Below are positions 45,022 to 56,850 of a stretch of DNA of 64,000 nt, piece by piece. Source of the DNA: Notospermus geniculatus (Eukaryota; Nemertea; Pilidiophora; Heteronemertea; Lineidae). The stretch is taken from contig NMRB01000021.1 of NCBI GenBank assembly GCA_002633025.1, forward strand, positions 487,356 through 551,355, given 5' to 3'. Both the position numbers and the translations under genes were made by a program. Each line of letters begins with the position of its first letter. Within the stretch, counting starts at the first letter, position 1. Under the pieces are notes generated by a model, which saw only the letters and a list, made by a program, of their open reading frames with translations, did no database searches and was not told the DNA's origin.

Positions 45022-45464
45022 TTATGGACGTATACCCTCTAGGGAATCAGTGGTAATCATTAGCATGGCGATGCAAACTGAACCGTCTTGCTCCGTTGGG
45101 CATCGCCTGATGTACCTAATCCATGCAATAGATTTGGCCACTAAGGGAAAATGTTTTTGTTGAGTTTGTGCCAAAGATACACAGACTGTTGTTTGCTTGC
45201 CAATTGTGGGCATGTGGGCGTCTGTTGATGTCTCGAGATTCGGCAAATACCAGTGAAGTTGTTCATTTATTTTGTCTTGTTTCAGCGCGAAGCAATCGTA
45301 AGTACATGTAATAAGAGCCAAGTCTGGTCTGAACATCTCTCCGGTAACCATACCATGGTAGCCTTGTTTCCACCATCCTTCTTGTGGTCTGCTGTTATTT
45401 TCAACTTCCAGTTGACAGCTGGCAATGAAGTTCTTTGCACTTGTGTGAATGACATCGATTTCAG
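45022..45464 (-). CDS. Exon-like ORF, unknown protein
   Basis: On the minus strand a pyrimidine-rich acceptor (ttttttcttttag) is followed by about 147 open codons of balanced composition (for example EGWWKQGYHGMVTGEMF, ALITCTYDCFALK) to a stop at 45022. No family is recognised. It could be a terminal exon, a decayed gene or chance. Confidence 0.25.
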
Positions 45465-48400
45465 CTAAAAGAAAAAAACATCTCCCACTTATTTATCATC
45501 CTCTAGTGTTCTGTGGAGGCAATTGATGTTCTTTTTTTCTGTCCAGGGTACATTTTTGACCCAACCGACCCTACCCCGGGACCTGCATCCAATGTGCTCC
45601 ATTCTTGTCAAGAACTCAATTTGTTTTGAATGATCTTGACAATGCATCTTGTACACAGTACATGTAAAGCGAACTAATAGCTCAGCAATAATCAAGTTTT
45701 AAATTGAAACCGACTTTCAATTTGAACAAAGTGTTCCCACTGCAGGCAGCAGTAGGCTTCAAGTGCACTGCAAACTATGGTTTACATGACTAATGGACCT
45801 GAGGCAAGCTGAATATATCACAAGCTCATAATGCTTGTTTAGAATTCTTTGAAGTTGCATGTTGCAGCTCTCTGTGTTTGGACGTTGAGCACTCCGATGT
45901 TACATCGCCCCTAATTAAACCAGCCTTCGACTGAAGAGTTCATCTGTTTTCTTCTGAGTTGCTCTCGTGTGTATGGCGGCATCCTTGCCGAAAATACATC
46001 CATATATACCGGTACTTGTATTTGGTCTGAAGGGTAAGCTGGTTTCCAACTCGCTGCGATCCACTCCAAAGGATTACCCAATGACCTTCGGAGCATGAAT
46101 AATAGACTTGTACGTTGTTGTAACGATTCAGAGCCCATGACTCATGGTTACTGATGTCAATCCGAACATCACAAATTCTGTTGCTTTCATTGCCCCGATG
46201 TTCAGTCGGAAATTTAAATGGCATCGATTCGGGTACTTTGACCAGAAGGCTGAAAACCATCCATCTGCTCTCTCCACGGGCGACGTGGAATCTCCACGTA
46301 AACACCTTCCCTCCTCAAATGACGTACGAACCTATCGCCTGCGGTGGAATGAACTGAAAAGGGCAAGCAAACTGAATGATAAACGTTCATTTCATTCTGG
46401 TTATTATTGAAAAGTGCTAGCAGCTGTCCGGGGATCTCTTCGAGCAGATTCCTCTGTTTGCTCCAGCAGCTGGTTGGCGGATTCGAGATTTTGCATTCTA
46501 TCTTGTCGAAGTAAATTCAATAGGCCTATGATTGTTGAAAAGGAGAACACCAGGTCAATGGGGAATTACCTTGAGTGAAGCATCTGCTTTCTGCTATTTC
46601 TGATGATGAAAGTGGACGAAAGATGGTTCACAACCAGCTTAAGTTTACATCTTGTATATGACATTACCACTTCTCAGAAAAAGCTCCAGAACTGACCAGT
46701 TTACTTGTCACTGGAGTTGGGAAAACTGGCCGAGCTTGTACTTATTCGTCAATTACCATGTTGCCAATTATCATGTTGCTTTGCCAATTTATCTTGGAGT
46801 CTCTTCAATCCGATCTTCGTTGAGGAATGTCACATCTGGAGACTGGGCCGTTCACATATCGTTCTGTTATCCAAATTTTTCATTGTGATACCTGGTAGAT
46901 TGCCGCAGTTGGTCTCAAATAAAAACAACGCAATCACATCACAACCTGCGTCGCGATGACAAACCTATCAAATGGTAAACCGATTGTGGTTGTAAATGGC
47001 GTGCGTAAGCCCCGGTAAGAGAATGGAGAAAAAGTATAGGAAGGTGAGACTTAACACGTCTTAGGATACAATCATGATGGAATTGAAGCAGGATTTAGAA
47101 GATTCCTTTCAAGATAACCACTTCGTTACTAACAGCTTCCTTTGGTTTTTACATGATACTTCTTGTATCGCTTCTAACTCTTCTTAGTGGTGATAATTGC
47201 ACATTGTATTACACTTGTAGTAGTAGATAGGTACATTCACCTGTATGTTGGAGTCATCATTCTTGCCGTGGTCGGTCTCACATCTTGCCTTGAACAGCTA
47301 CCAATTGGTATTTACAGCCTCCGTTAGTTGTTGACATTACTTTAGCTGCAGTGTATTGTTTGCTATGCCACGACGGTAAAAAGTGGCTTTGTAACTGCAC
47401 GGATCTCTTCGCGTCGAGAGCTAAAGACTGGCAGTGATGTTGAAGAAGTACATGCCATTGTGGCGGGTGGAATTTATGCTGGCTTCAGAATGCAGTGGAG
47501 GGTAGGCCTATGATATGATAGAGCTTACATTTGTACGTTATTTTTTCCTCCAAGTTTGGTACATGTACTTTGTCATTACAATTTAATGGCACCAGGTCTT
47601 GAAACGTGGACATTCCTGTCCGCGTTGGCGGTTAGCTTACCACTGAAAGTGGCACCCCTCAATACAAGTGTCAAAAGGGTGCCTGCCTCTGGATATCTGA
47701 ATAGGTAGTTAAAATCTGCCAGCCTGGACACTTGTAGTGAGGGGTGGAAGGTTGTTGGCTTTGTCTTTCCTTCGTGTTCTGTTGGTGCAAGTGAGGCTAT
47801 CTGTATTTTGCGGAACGGAACGGAACAAAGACCAACAATGACCTGGGACGAGGTTGTTCCTGGTGGTTTCTGCTGGTGCTGTTTCATTCCCCCCAAAAAA
47901 CGACCATGATTTACATAGTGGCAATACGATAATCACATAAAGGCAGTAACTCAAAGATACCTAATTGGGCACTCATGCTACAAGTACCAGAAACCATTCT
48001 GCTATTCGAGCATGAAAAATGAAAGTAAAACTTACGACATATTGCTGCACAGAAAATGAACGAAAAGAAACAAAATGATTAGCCAAAGTTTATTGCGGCT
48101 ACCTTTGGTTTGTATTCAAACAGCAGTCTATACGCCTCAAGCCAATTTATCTTAATCAGTTCTCAGACGTAATGTACACAATATATTAGCATTACCAGTG
48201 TAGCATGAATGACATGATTGGCTGTCAGTTTCAATCAAATAGAATCAAAGGCCGTCAAGATAGCTTCATCTAAAGGAATTCATACCCCACCAGAAGATCT
48301 GTTCAACTGGGATAGTTTGCTTCATCGATCGAGTGTAACGTGGTGTTCGTGGTTTTTGAATCAATTTGATTAAACCTATATCAGCGCGTGTCTGATCCTA

Positions 48401-49966
48401 AATTGGATCGCGAAAAACGTCGGCAGCATTTAAATACCAGTCGTGAAAAAAGCTTGCACAGGTTTTGTTCACCGTTGTGCACAGATATGACGGAATATGG
48501 TGTGGATATGCCCTGTAACCTATTGTGCTAAATGGAAGAAAAACTCTGATGAGGAAAGTTGTTGAGAATCGGCATGATCATCCGTCCCTTGGCCCCAAGG
48601 TGGTCCTGAAAGCGGATCACTGATTGGCTAACTAGTTTGGCGCCAATGCTAACACGCACGAGTGACGCCTGTTGGTCATCTTTTGAGAATGGCGTGAACT
48701 GAAGCGGTTTTCGATGTGCGGGTATACGGAGAGCGGTTCGAAACTGAGGTGCAGCTACGTATGAAGCAACACAATGCTATACTAACTATCCCTGATGTTT
48801 TCCTAACAGGAGTTTGTTTACTTTCCAACATGTGTTCATACATACCGGTAGATGTACATTTTATACTACGCGCCAGCCCTTTTCTTCCTGTCGGTTTCGG
48901 CGCCTATTCAGGCCGTGTTCCTGTCTTTCTTGAAGTAAAATGAGAAATTTTCCGGCCTGGGTTTGTGAGATGACGAAATCCAGTCTTGATAGGGCCTACT
49001 GACATTCGCTTGTGTCTGGCGTCAAATATAACTACGTACTTCCGCCCTGTTGCCACAAGAACAACCAGGCATCATACATGCTTTAGTATTTATAGCAACT
49101 ATTATATGTCATGAAATATGCATAGCCTACATCGTCTCATGCTGTGCCGTGCTTAGTAGCACGGCATCTTGTCGCTGAGGCTCTGGGGTCGTAACGAGGA
49201 TTAATAACTTTGGACAGCCTGTTGGCGTACATTCCTTTTTTTCGCCAATAAAATGGGGAGAAATGGGCCGTTCGAACCTGCGGTATAGGGATATATCGTG
49301 CCAGGTTTCAAGTTAGCAGGCATACCGCTACTGGTTATCGTGCCATGCTGAGGACGTAAGGCTAACGAACTTACGTCTACAGTGAACAAGAAGAAATTCA
49401 TGGTCGTGTCGTTGATTCATGAAGACATCTTTGAACTTCAGCACTGACGTAAAAAAAGTTATGAAAAATCTGCCGAGTTGTTCAGTGGAAATCAAGTTTT
49501 ACACCAAACTGCTGGCATTCAACAGCACGGCCATTATATTAGATTAGTTTTGATTTATGATTCTTGACGTTCGACAAGAACACGAAACCATGAGTAATAT
49601 GAACCTAATTTGGACAGCAGTTCTCCCCAGGGATTAATGCAGTTACGGTAATAGGTCCTTTCATCAGAGCGTTAACCTCCAAGTGATGCTCCATTAGCCA
49701 GCGGCTGTGCCAAGAGGGGAAGTTTCTGCTACCGTCAGGTATCCCTCAGTTACCATCAAGATATGTGATCCAGCCATACAGATGATGCCAACAGTGTCAC
49801 CATGATCGATTCTTGACCACTCTTTCTCGAAACCTTCTTTTACTTTTGCAAACGGCACGCTGTTCCAGTTCCATACTGACAAGGGACGTCCCTTCCTTTG
49901 TTTCCGAATTTTTTCACGATTCTTTTTTCGCAACCTCCTTGTATTTCATGCAAATGGCACGCTGTT

Positions 49967-50743
49967 CTAGTTACACAGACTCACGGCAAGGGACATCTCG
50001 TCATTATTTCCGAATCTTACCTGTTTACCAAATAGGCAACGAGGTACAGAAGGAAAATCTGGCGTTTCTTCATTGCCATGTGATCCCGTGACTTTTTGTG
50101 CCGTTGATGAAAACAGCCTTTTCCATGTTGTCCCCGCCATCCATGAACTCTGAGCCGTTAAATCTTCTCGCGACCAGACGTCAATCATTTTAATCCTCGA
50201 ACGATGCAGTTTGTTCATCGACATCGCCCGAAGACTCACTTTGTTGGCGTATAATGGCCCATCTTGATGAAGTGAAGAAACCGTGCAATCAATATCAACA
50301 GACACTGATATTAAGGCGCATGTGACCATCTTCTGATGATTGACGTAGATTTCATAGCGAGAACACAGACAGACGGATGCAGACGAATTGAACAGACATT
50401 GTAATTTATCTAACTGCTTTAAGACCGAGGAATTACCCTTTAATCCTTTCGCGATCAAAGACAGTTGGATAGTGCTGAACACCACGGCTTTCGACAATCC
50501 AGCCACAAAGAACGCCCCTTGTAATTGGAAAGGCAGTGACTTCAATTGGGCCTTTATATAGGTTCTTGATATAAGTTTGAATGTGCTTCTTATCGAAAAA
50601 ATAAGAGACTTTACTAAAGGACTGATATCTATTAAACACCATCGCATCCAGCCACAATTGATTGATATTTTATTATTCCTCTCAACATGTTTGATTTTTC
50701 GACTTGGTGACAAAGAATGATTACCATCAGCGGTGACCTTCAT
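49967..50743 (-). other. 258-codon ORF of unknown nature
   Basis: Long for this AT-rich region, but another frame (50433-50657) is equally protein-like, and no splice or domain support was found. Kept only as a candidate remnant. Confidence 0.12.
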
Positions 50744-51783
50744 TTGTCTTCACTCCCGCTTACCGGACGAAGTGGTCCTTCTGAATCTCTTATATTGGTA
50801 ATACAAGTGTGTCAGCACGAACTACAGCCTAGATAATGCGATCTTGCCATACTTGTCAAGGTTGCCTGTCTCACCGCGCCTGCAGTGGCATCAAAGCTTC
50901 CGATTTAGCAAACTCACTCCGATGCCAATGGCCGTATGAATGAAATCCCGTCCAGTGCTCGCAGGCACTCCTTTTCCCGACAATATTCTACCACAAAATT
51001 GGTACTAGCTAATTGAACCATGTCATGCAACGGTTGTTTTGGTTCATTATCATTACGCAGGAACACGCAACAGCTTGTTCATTTCAGGATATTTGCCTCC
51101 AGCTTACCACTTGCTCCTGCAGCGTGCATTGGAAGCTCAATTCCATACTATACGTTCATGGTCATAAATGTCATAACAGATGGAATATTCCTAAAAAACC
51201 GAGTATTTGCGACGGATGGCGTGAGAAAACGTAGCGTGTTCAGCAAATACTCGGAATCCTTGGAGGCTGTTAGCTTGAAAAATCTCTTGGTCCATCAGTG
51301 GTGAAATCGCATCGATGGATTGACAAAAAGAGTCACCGTGTGTGCAGATACCGCCGGTCATTTGTGAGCTTTCAGTTGTGGGAATGTTGGACATACACCC
51401 CTTGGTGGCAGCGATGATATTTCGAGAGTGGTTTCACCTGTGCCTGACAATGGGTAGTTCAGTATTTCAGAATGTCATTAATAGTGACAGTGTACTCTAT
51501 ACCTGGTACAGGTGCATGATTCTCTCATTGAAATCTGCAAGTAGGCCTACTGAGTTCGAAACCCGAATGTAACAAGTACAAATTGGCAACATTCCTGTGC
51601 GTCCGCTCTTGGCACGAACATCCAGTCCTTGAGAGCCTTCAGCTCCTTCAGATAAATCGTGTAACCAAGGTAATTGATGAGGGCAGGTGTTAGCACATTC
51701 CTAGACGGCTCTAGAGTAAATGAGACCGGCCCAGTATTCCCTCATGATAGTACTTGTACATGTAGTTAGCAGGTTACTGACAG

Positions 51784-53521
51784 AGTGGCTTCGAAAAAAA
51801 TGTGCTCGATATACATATGTATTCACTGTTGTGGATATCAATTAGTACATCTACATGTATTAATCAAAGAATTTCCTGTGGCTCCGGTCCTCAACTGATA
51901 CACATGCATGCACGAGGGAGAAGGCCTTCAACCACTGTGTACGAGCTTTCAACAATGCATAGAGTATAGGGCCAAGGTTCGTTTGAGTTACTTGTAGCCT
52001 ATCATTCATTGTGTCGAAGACTGGAAGATTTCTACAATCTTCATGCATACATTTAGGCCTACGCCCGACCATCTCAATTACCCGAATAAAACTTGGTGAT
52101 ACCAAGCATGACAAGAATCATCAGGCAGTCGACCACTTTTGGGTTGCTCTGTTCATGAACCGCCCACATGGCCTATTGGCGCATTCCCCCTTGGCTAACA
52201 TTATACCCTAGTGATGGTGGATGCATGTACTACTACTGTATGTCCACGTCAACCCCGGCCAGTCCACGTTGCACTTTCAACCAAACTGTGATCGATGTAA
52301 AACCTAAAATAACACCATGGCTTACACGGAGTGCTAAAGGTTGTCCTCATAAAATATTTACGCTCAAATGCTAATGGTGAATTTCAGTCGTAATGTGTAA
52401 AAAGGATAAAAAGTATGAGGAAATGGTGATTGTTTTTACTTCTCTTATCATAGACGCAATTACGGTATTTCTTTTTTCAAGGATAATGTTGTATTGTAGA
52501 ATAAACACTTGCACAAAGAAGAGGCTTTTACACCGCATCGGCTACCGCATTATGTAGAAGAATGATCATTGCCCTTCGGGCCTCCATGTCTGGACCTCTT
52601 TCTCTCCCGTTTGTATTCATTGGTCCTCTGCCTTGGTAGTTCTGTCGTCAANAGTGGCTTCGAAAAAAATGTGCTCGATATACATATGTATTCACTGTTG
52701 TGGATATCAATTAGTACATCTACATGTATTAATCAAAGAATTTCCTGTGGCTCCGGTCCTCAACTGATACACATACATGCACGAGGGGGAAGGCCTTCAA
52801 CCACTGTGTACGAGCTCTCAACAATGCATAGAGTATTGGGCCAAGGTTCGTTTGAGTTACTTGTATCATTCATTGTTTCGAAGACTGGAAGTTTTCGACA
52901 ATCTTCATGCATACATGTACGCCCGGCGACCCTCTCAATTACCCGAATGGAATAAAACTTGGTAATGTACATGTACCAAGCATGACAAGAATCATCAGGC
53001 AGTCGGCCACATTTGGGCTATGTTCATGAACCGCCCACATGGCCTATTGGCACATTCCCCCTTGGCTAACATACTCCAGTGATGGTGGATGCATGTACTA
53101 CTGTACTGTATGTCCACGTCAACCCCGGCCAGTCCACGTTGCACTTTCAACCAAACTGTGATCGATGTAAAACCTAAAATAACACCATGGCTTACACGGA
53201 GTGCTAAAGGTTGTCCTCATAAAATATTTACGCTCAAATGCTAATGGTGAATTTCAGTCGTAATGTGTAAAAAGGATAAAAAGTATGAGGAAATGGTGAT
53301 TGTTTTTACTTCTCTTATCATAGACGCAATTACGGCATTTCTTTTTTCAAGGATAATGTTGTATTGTAGAATAAACACTTGCACAAAGAAGAGGCTTTTA
53401 CACCGCATCGGCTACCGCATTATGTAGAAGAATGATCATTGCCCTTCGGGCCTCCATGTCTGGACCTCTTTCTCTCCCGTTTGTATTCACTGGTCCTCTG
53501 CCTTGGTAGTTCTGTCGTCAA
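51784..53521 (+). repeat. Tandem near-identical 868-bp pair split by a single N (allelic contig ends)
   Basis: 51784-52651 and 52653-53521 align end to end, starting AGTGGCTTCGAAAAAAATGT and ending at TTCTGTCGTCAA, with SNPs and small indels. The N at 52652 is exactly the boundary. Most likely two alleles of one sequence left at a contig join. Confidence 0.88.
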
Positions 53522-53711
53522 TCCAGTGGAAATGGAAACAGTAACCTACTGGTAGTCAGGGATCACAGATAGTCAAAAGGTGTACCGCGTAACGCTTCTT
53601 GTCTGTTTGATCGGAAGATAAGAAAATTGTTTCCGTACACATTCATGCCATTTAGTTGAAAAATTATTTGACTGCTGTTCTGTATCCATTGCTGCTTCCT
53701 TGGTCGCTTAC

Positions 53712-53855
53712 TTTGTGAAAGGTGACGGCGTGTAGGCAGATATCGGCATAAACCTCATCAACATTGACTTGAGAGATGGTCGTGGCGTCCACCACACCCA
53801 GGCTGTCAGTTCGAAACGGGATTGATTCGAAGAAATGGTTTCCCACAAGCGACAT
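53712..53855 (-). CDS. Possible first exon, unknown protein
   Basis: ATG at 53855 (minus) just after an in-frame stop, 48 codons (MSLVGNHFFESIPF... VYADICLHAVTFHK) to a good donor gtaagc, phase 0. The composition looks like protein. No family recognised and no following exon assigned. Confidence 0.3.
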
Positions 53856-55023
53856 TCAGTCAGACCAGATGCTAAGTGTCTGTTCTCTATCCACAGCGAC
53901 AACCTCTAAACCTTTCACCCGATGCCCGGCTTATTAAATAGGAAGCAATGTTCACTGTGGTAAAAATACGACGAAAAATGGCCACTCCGCATTTGCTTGA
54001 TTTCCCGGAGGTCCGTCTGGATGCGCTATCGGACAGTGAAGTAAAACAAACCTGACTAGATAAAAGCACTCGTGCTGTTTTTCACCCATTAAACACACGG
54101 CCATTCTGAACGGCCTCGACACACTATCGCTTTAAGAATGTGCATCAAAACCACCACGGGATTCGACTAATGGTGGAGATGGTGTGGAAACAAAACCTTG
54201 GGACAGACGTTTCCTGATGTTATTTTTTTACGTCGCATTTTCTCCAAGGGATGATGGTTCGGGGTTAATGGCTGACAGAACGATCTTGTCAAATAGATTT
54301 CATTACTGCTTGTAGTGATAACACATTTGTTTCGGTCGTTTACGCCACAGAAGAAGACATACATCGTTCATTGGGCTTTTTTGTACAATGTTTTGACAGG
54401 AGAATGACTCGGAGACGCCAGCACAGTTGGGTTATGAATTAGAAACGGAAGACCCTGTGGCGGAGGGTATGGCTTACTCCATCCTTCGTTTTTGACAAGA
54501 AAAGAACGCTGTCGGCTGTGCAGTTAATACATGTCTCGAAAATCCATCCTTAATTGCATCGAAGACACGAAAAAGCGAACTCTTCTCTGGATGAATGATA
54601 CCAAAAAGGGTAATTGGACCGTGAAGTGAAATTCATCACTCCTCTGACGATGAACTCTACACCCACTCATATCTTCGCTTTTTATTCGCCGCAAGATTTC
54701 ACCTATTCATAAGTCGCCACATGCCACTAGTCTGTGTATCATGTAGTATTCATGTTTGAAGCTGCATTGACACACCGCAACAATATTGAATATTGGTTGT
54801 TAGGGGTCGATTGATCCGCCAGGGGTAAAACATCATGAGATCACGGCGAAAACGGTGGCCTTTTTGTCATACTTTTGCCTCGAGTGAAATGAAGGTACCG
54901 TAGTCTCGACTTTTGGAGGTGAGTCCATTAGTGTTGCCACGAAAGTCGACTGCAATGGTCAGCAAGCTATTTCCGGTCGCATATCATGCCTGGTCTGCTG
55001 GGACTAACCTGTCACTGCTTGAC

Positions 55024-56087
55024 GCCAGATTGGAGGAGTAAAATGCTACTGTCGTTGGTATATCTTCCAAAAAGGGAGATTCCAACCAGACACCTCTCAG
55101 TCTTGGCCCATCCTCACCAAACAGCATCGAAGAAGTACTTTCCAAAAAGCATCTTGCTTCGTCGTGAAGATACGTTGCTGTCTTAGAAATTGCGTGAGAG
55201 AGTCCTCTGGCATGCCGGATTGTTGATACTGCCGCCAATGACCACTGCAATCTACGAAAAAATACACAGCTTATTTTGAAAATACCTACTCCGCCTCCAC
55301 AGCATACATCCAACATGTTCAATATCCATCAAGCATGAAGCCTCACTGTGTGGGAACTTGTAGGAGGCAACCGACCGGAACTGTCGGAATCGTTAAGCTG
55401 CCATATATGATCACTCAAACTCCCCAACACGACACCGCTAACAATTCACATTCAGCCTCTTGGGGAGCGCATTTCACCGCAGATACGGCTGATGACATTT
55501 CTGTTACAGTTTGCCCAGCTTGCTGATAGGCTGACGTGGGTAATGTACGTATANGCCATATTGGAGGAGTAAAATGCTACTGTCGTTGGTAGGCCTATAT
55601 CTTCCAAAAAGGGAGATACCAACCAGAGACCTCTCAGTCTTGGCCCATCCTCACCAAACAGCATCGAAGAAGTACTTTCCAGAAAGCATCTTGCTTCGTC
55701 GTGAAGATACGTTGTCTTAGAAATTGCGTGAGAGAGCCCTCTGGCATGCCGGGTTGTTGATACTGCCGCCAATGACCACTGCAATCTACGAAAAAATACA
55801 CGACTTATTTTGAAAATACCTACTCCGCCTCCACAGCATACATCCAACATGTTCAATATCCATCAAGCATGAAGCCTCACTGTGTGGGAACTTGTAGGAG
55901 GCAACCGACCGGAACTGTCGGAATCGTTAAGCTGCCATATATGATCACTCAAACTCCCCAACACGACACCGCTAACAATTCACATTCAGCCTCTTGGGGA
56001 GCGCATTTCACCGCATATACGGCTGATGACATTTCTGTTACAGTTTGCCCAGCTTGCTGATAGGCTGACGTGGGTAATGTACGTATA
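55024..56087 (+). repeat. Tandem near-identical 530-bp pair split by a single N (allelic contig ends)
   Basis: 55024-55553 and 55555-56087 align end to end, from GCCA[GT]ATTGGAGGAG to AATGTACGTATA, differing by SNPs and short indels. The N at 55554 is the boundary. Confidence 0.88.
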
Positions 56088-56503
56088 TATAGGGATTATC
56101 GGTTTAGTCTTTATAAAGACGACTGGAAAAGACGTTAAGCGTCGTTATCCTTAATTCGTCGGTGTGGGATGTGAAATGTTTAATACATATATGGGCCGAA
56201 TGCTGGTGCATGTTGAGCCGTACATTTCATACCATGACGAAAAAACTGTGCAGGACAGCGGAATTTTTGCCATTAGTCTAAGCCTTTGAGTCCCTCAGCC
56301 ACAAGACAGCGTATCCTAGGATCCCACGCGCAGTTGGTTCAAGTCCCCGATTATTCGGACACGATGTATAGCTCGATGTCATAGATTTGTTGGTCACGAT
56401 TGAAGCCTTTGAAACTAACATGAGCGTTAGTCCATTGTTTTGTCGGTCAAGACGCAAGCCTTCCTAATTAACATAAGCCTATACTATTGTCCATTGTTTA
56501 CTC

Positions 56504-56850
56504 TTAGCCCAGCAAAAGATTGTTTCGAAGACTTTGAGAGCAAGTTTCCTGGGTAGAATGTTGTCTTGCGTTGCCTTTGGCGAACGGTGTCAAGCACTCC
56601 ATCAAGAACTCGGCTGAATGTGTTCTTTGACCTTCCCTGACTGAATTCTGCCACAAAATATCAAGCTTCCATGATCGGATATGATGTAATTTCGTCGTGA
56701 ACTCCGCTGCTGTTCCGTATGCGGAGTCAATTTCCGACACAAAGGAAGCCAACAAGATTCTTTCCGATTTGTAAACAAGGTCAGGTTTGATACTCAGGTG
56801 TGTAAACGAGTAGGACACACAGGGATAGTCTGAAGTGCTGGGAACCAAAA
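56504..56850 (-). CDS. Exon-like ORF, unknown protein
   Basis: A strong minus-strand acceptor (tttttcttgccag) precedes about 115 open codons ending at 56504. Segments such as SWKLDILWQNSVREGQ and RTHSAEFLMECLTPF look protein-like. The RxxSAEFLM stretch is faintly reminiscent of the RxxAEFLV motif of DUF4433/DarT-type ADP-ribosyltransferases, but one short motif is not enough to assign it. Confidence 0.3.

Noticed and set aside
49694-49933. Minus ORFs around 49.2-49.9 kb
   Set aside because: Short, in different frames, no splice signals in phase.
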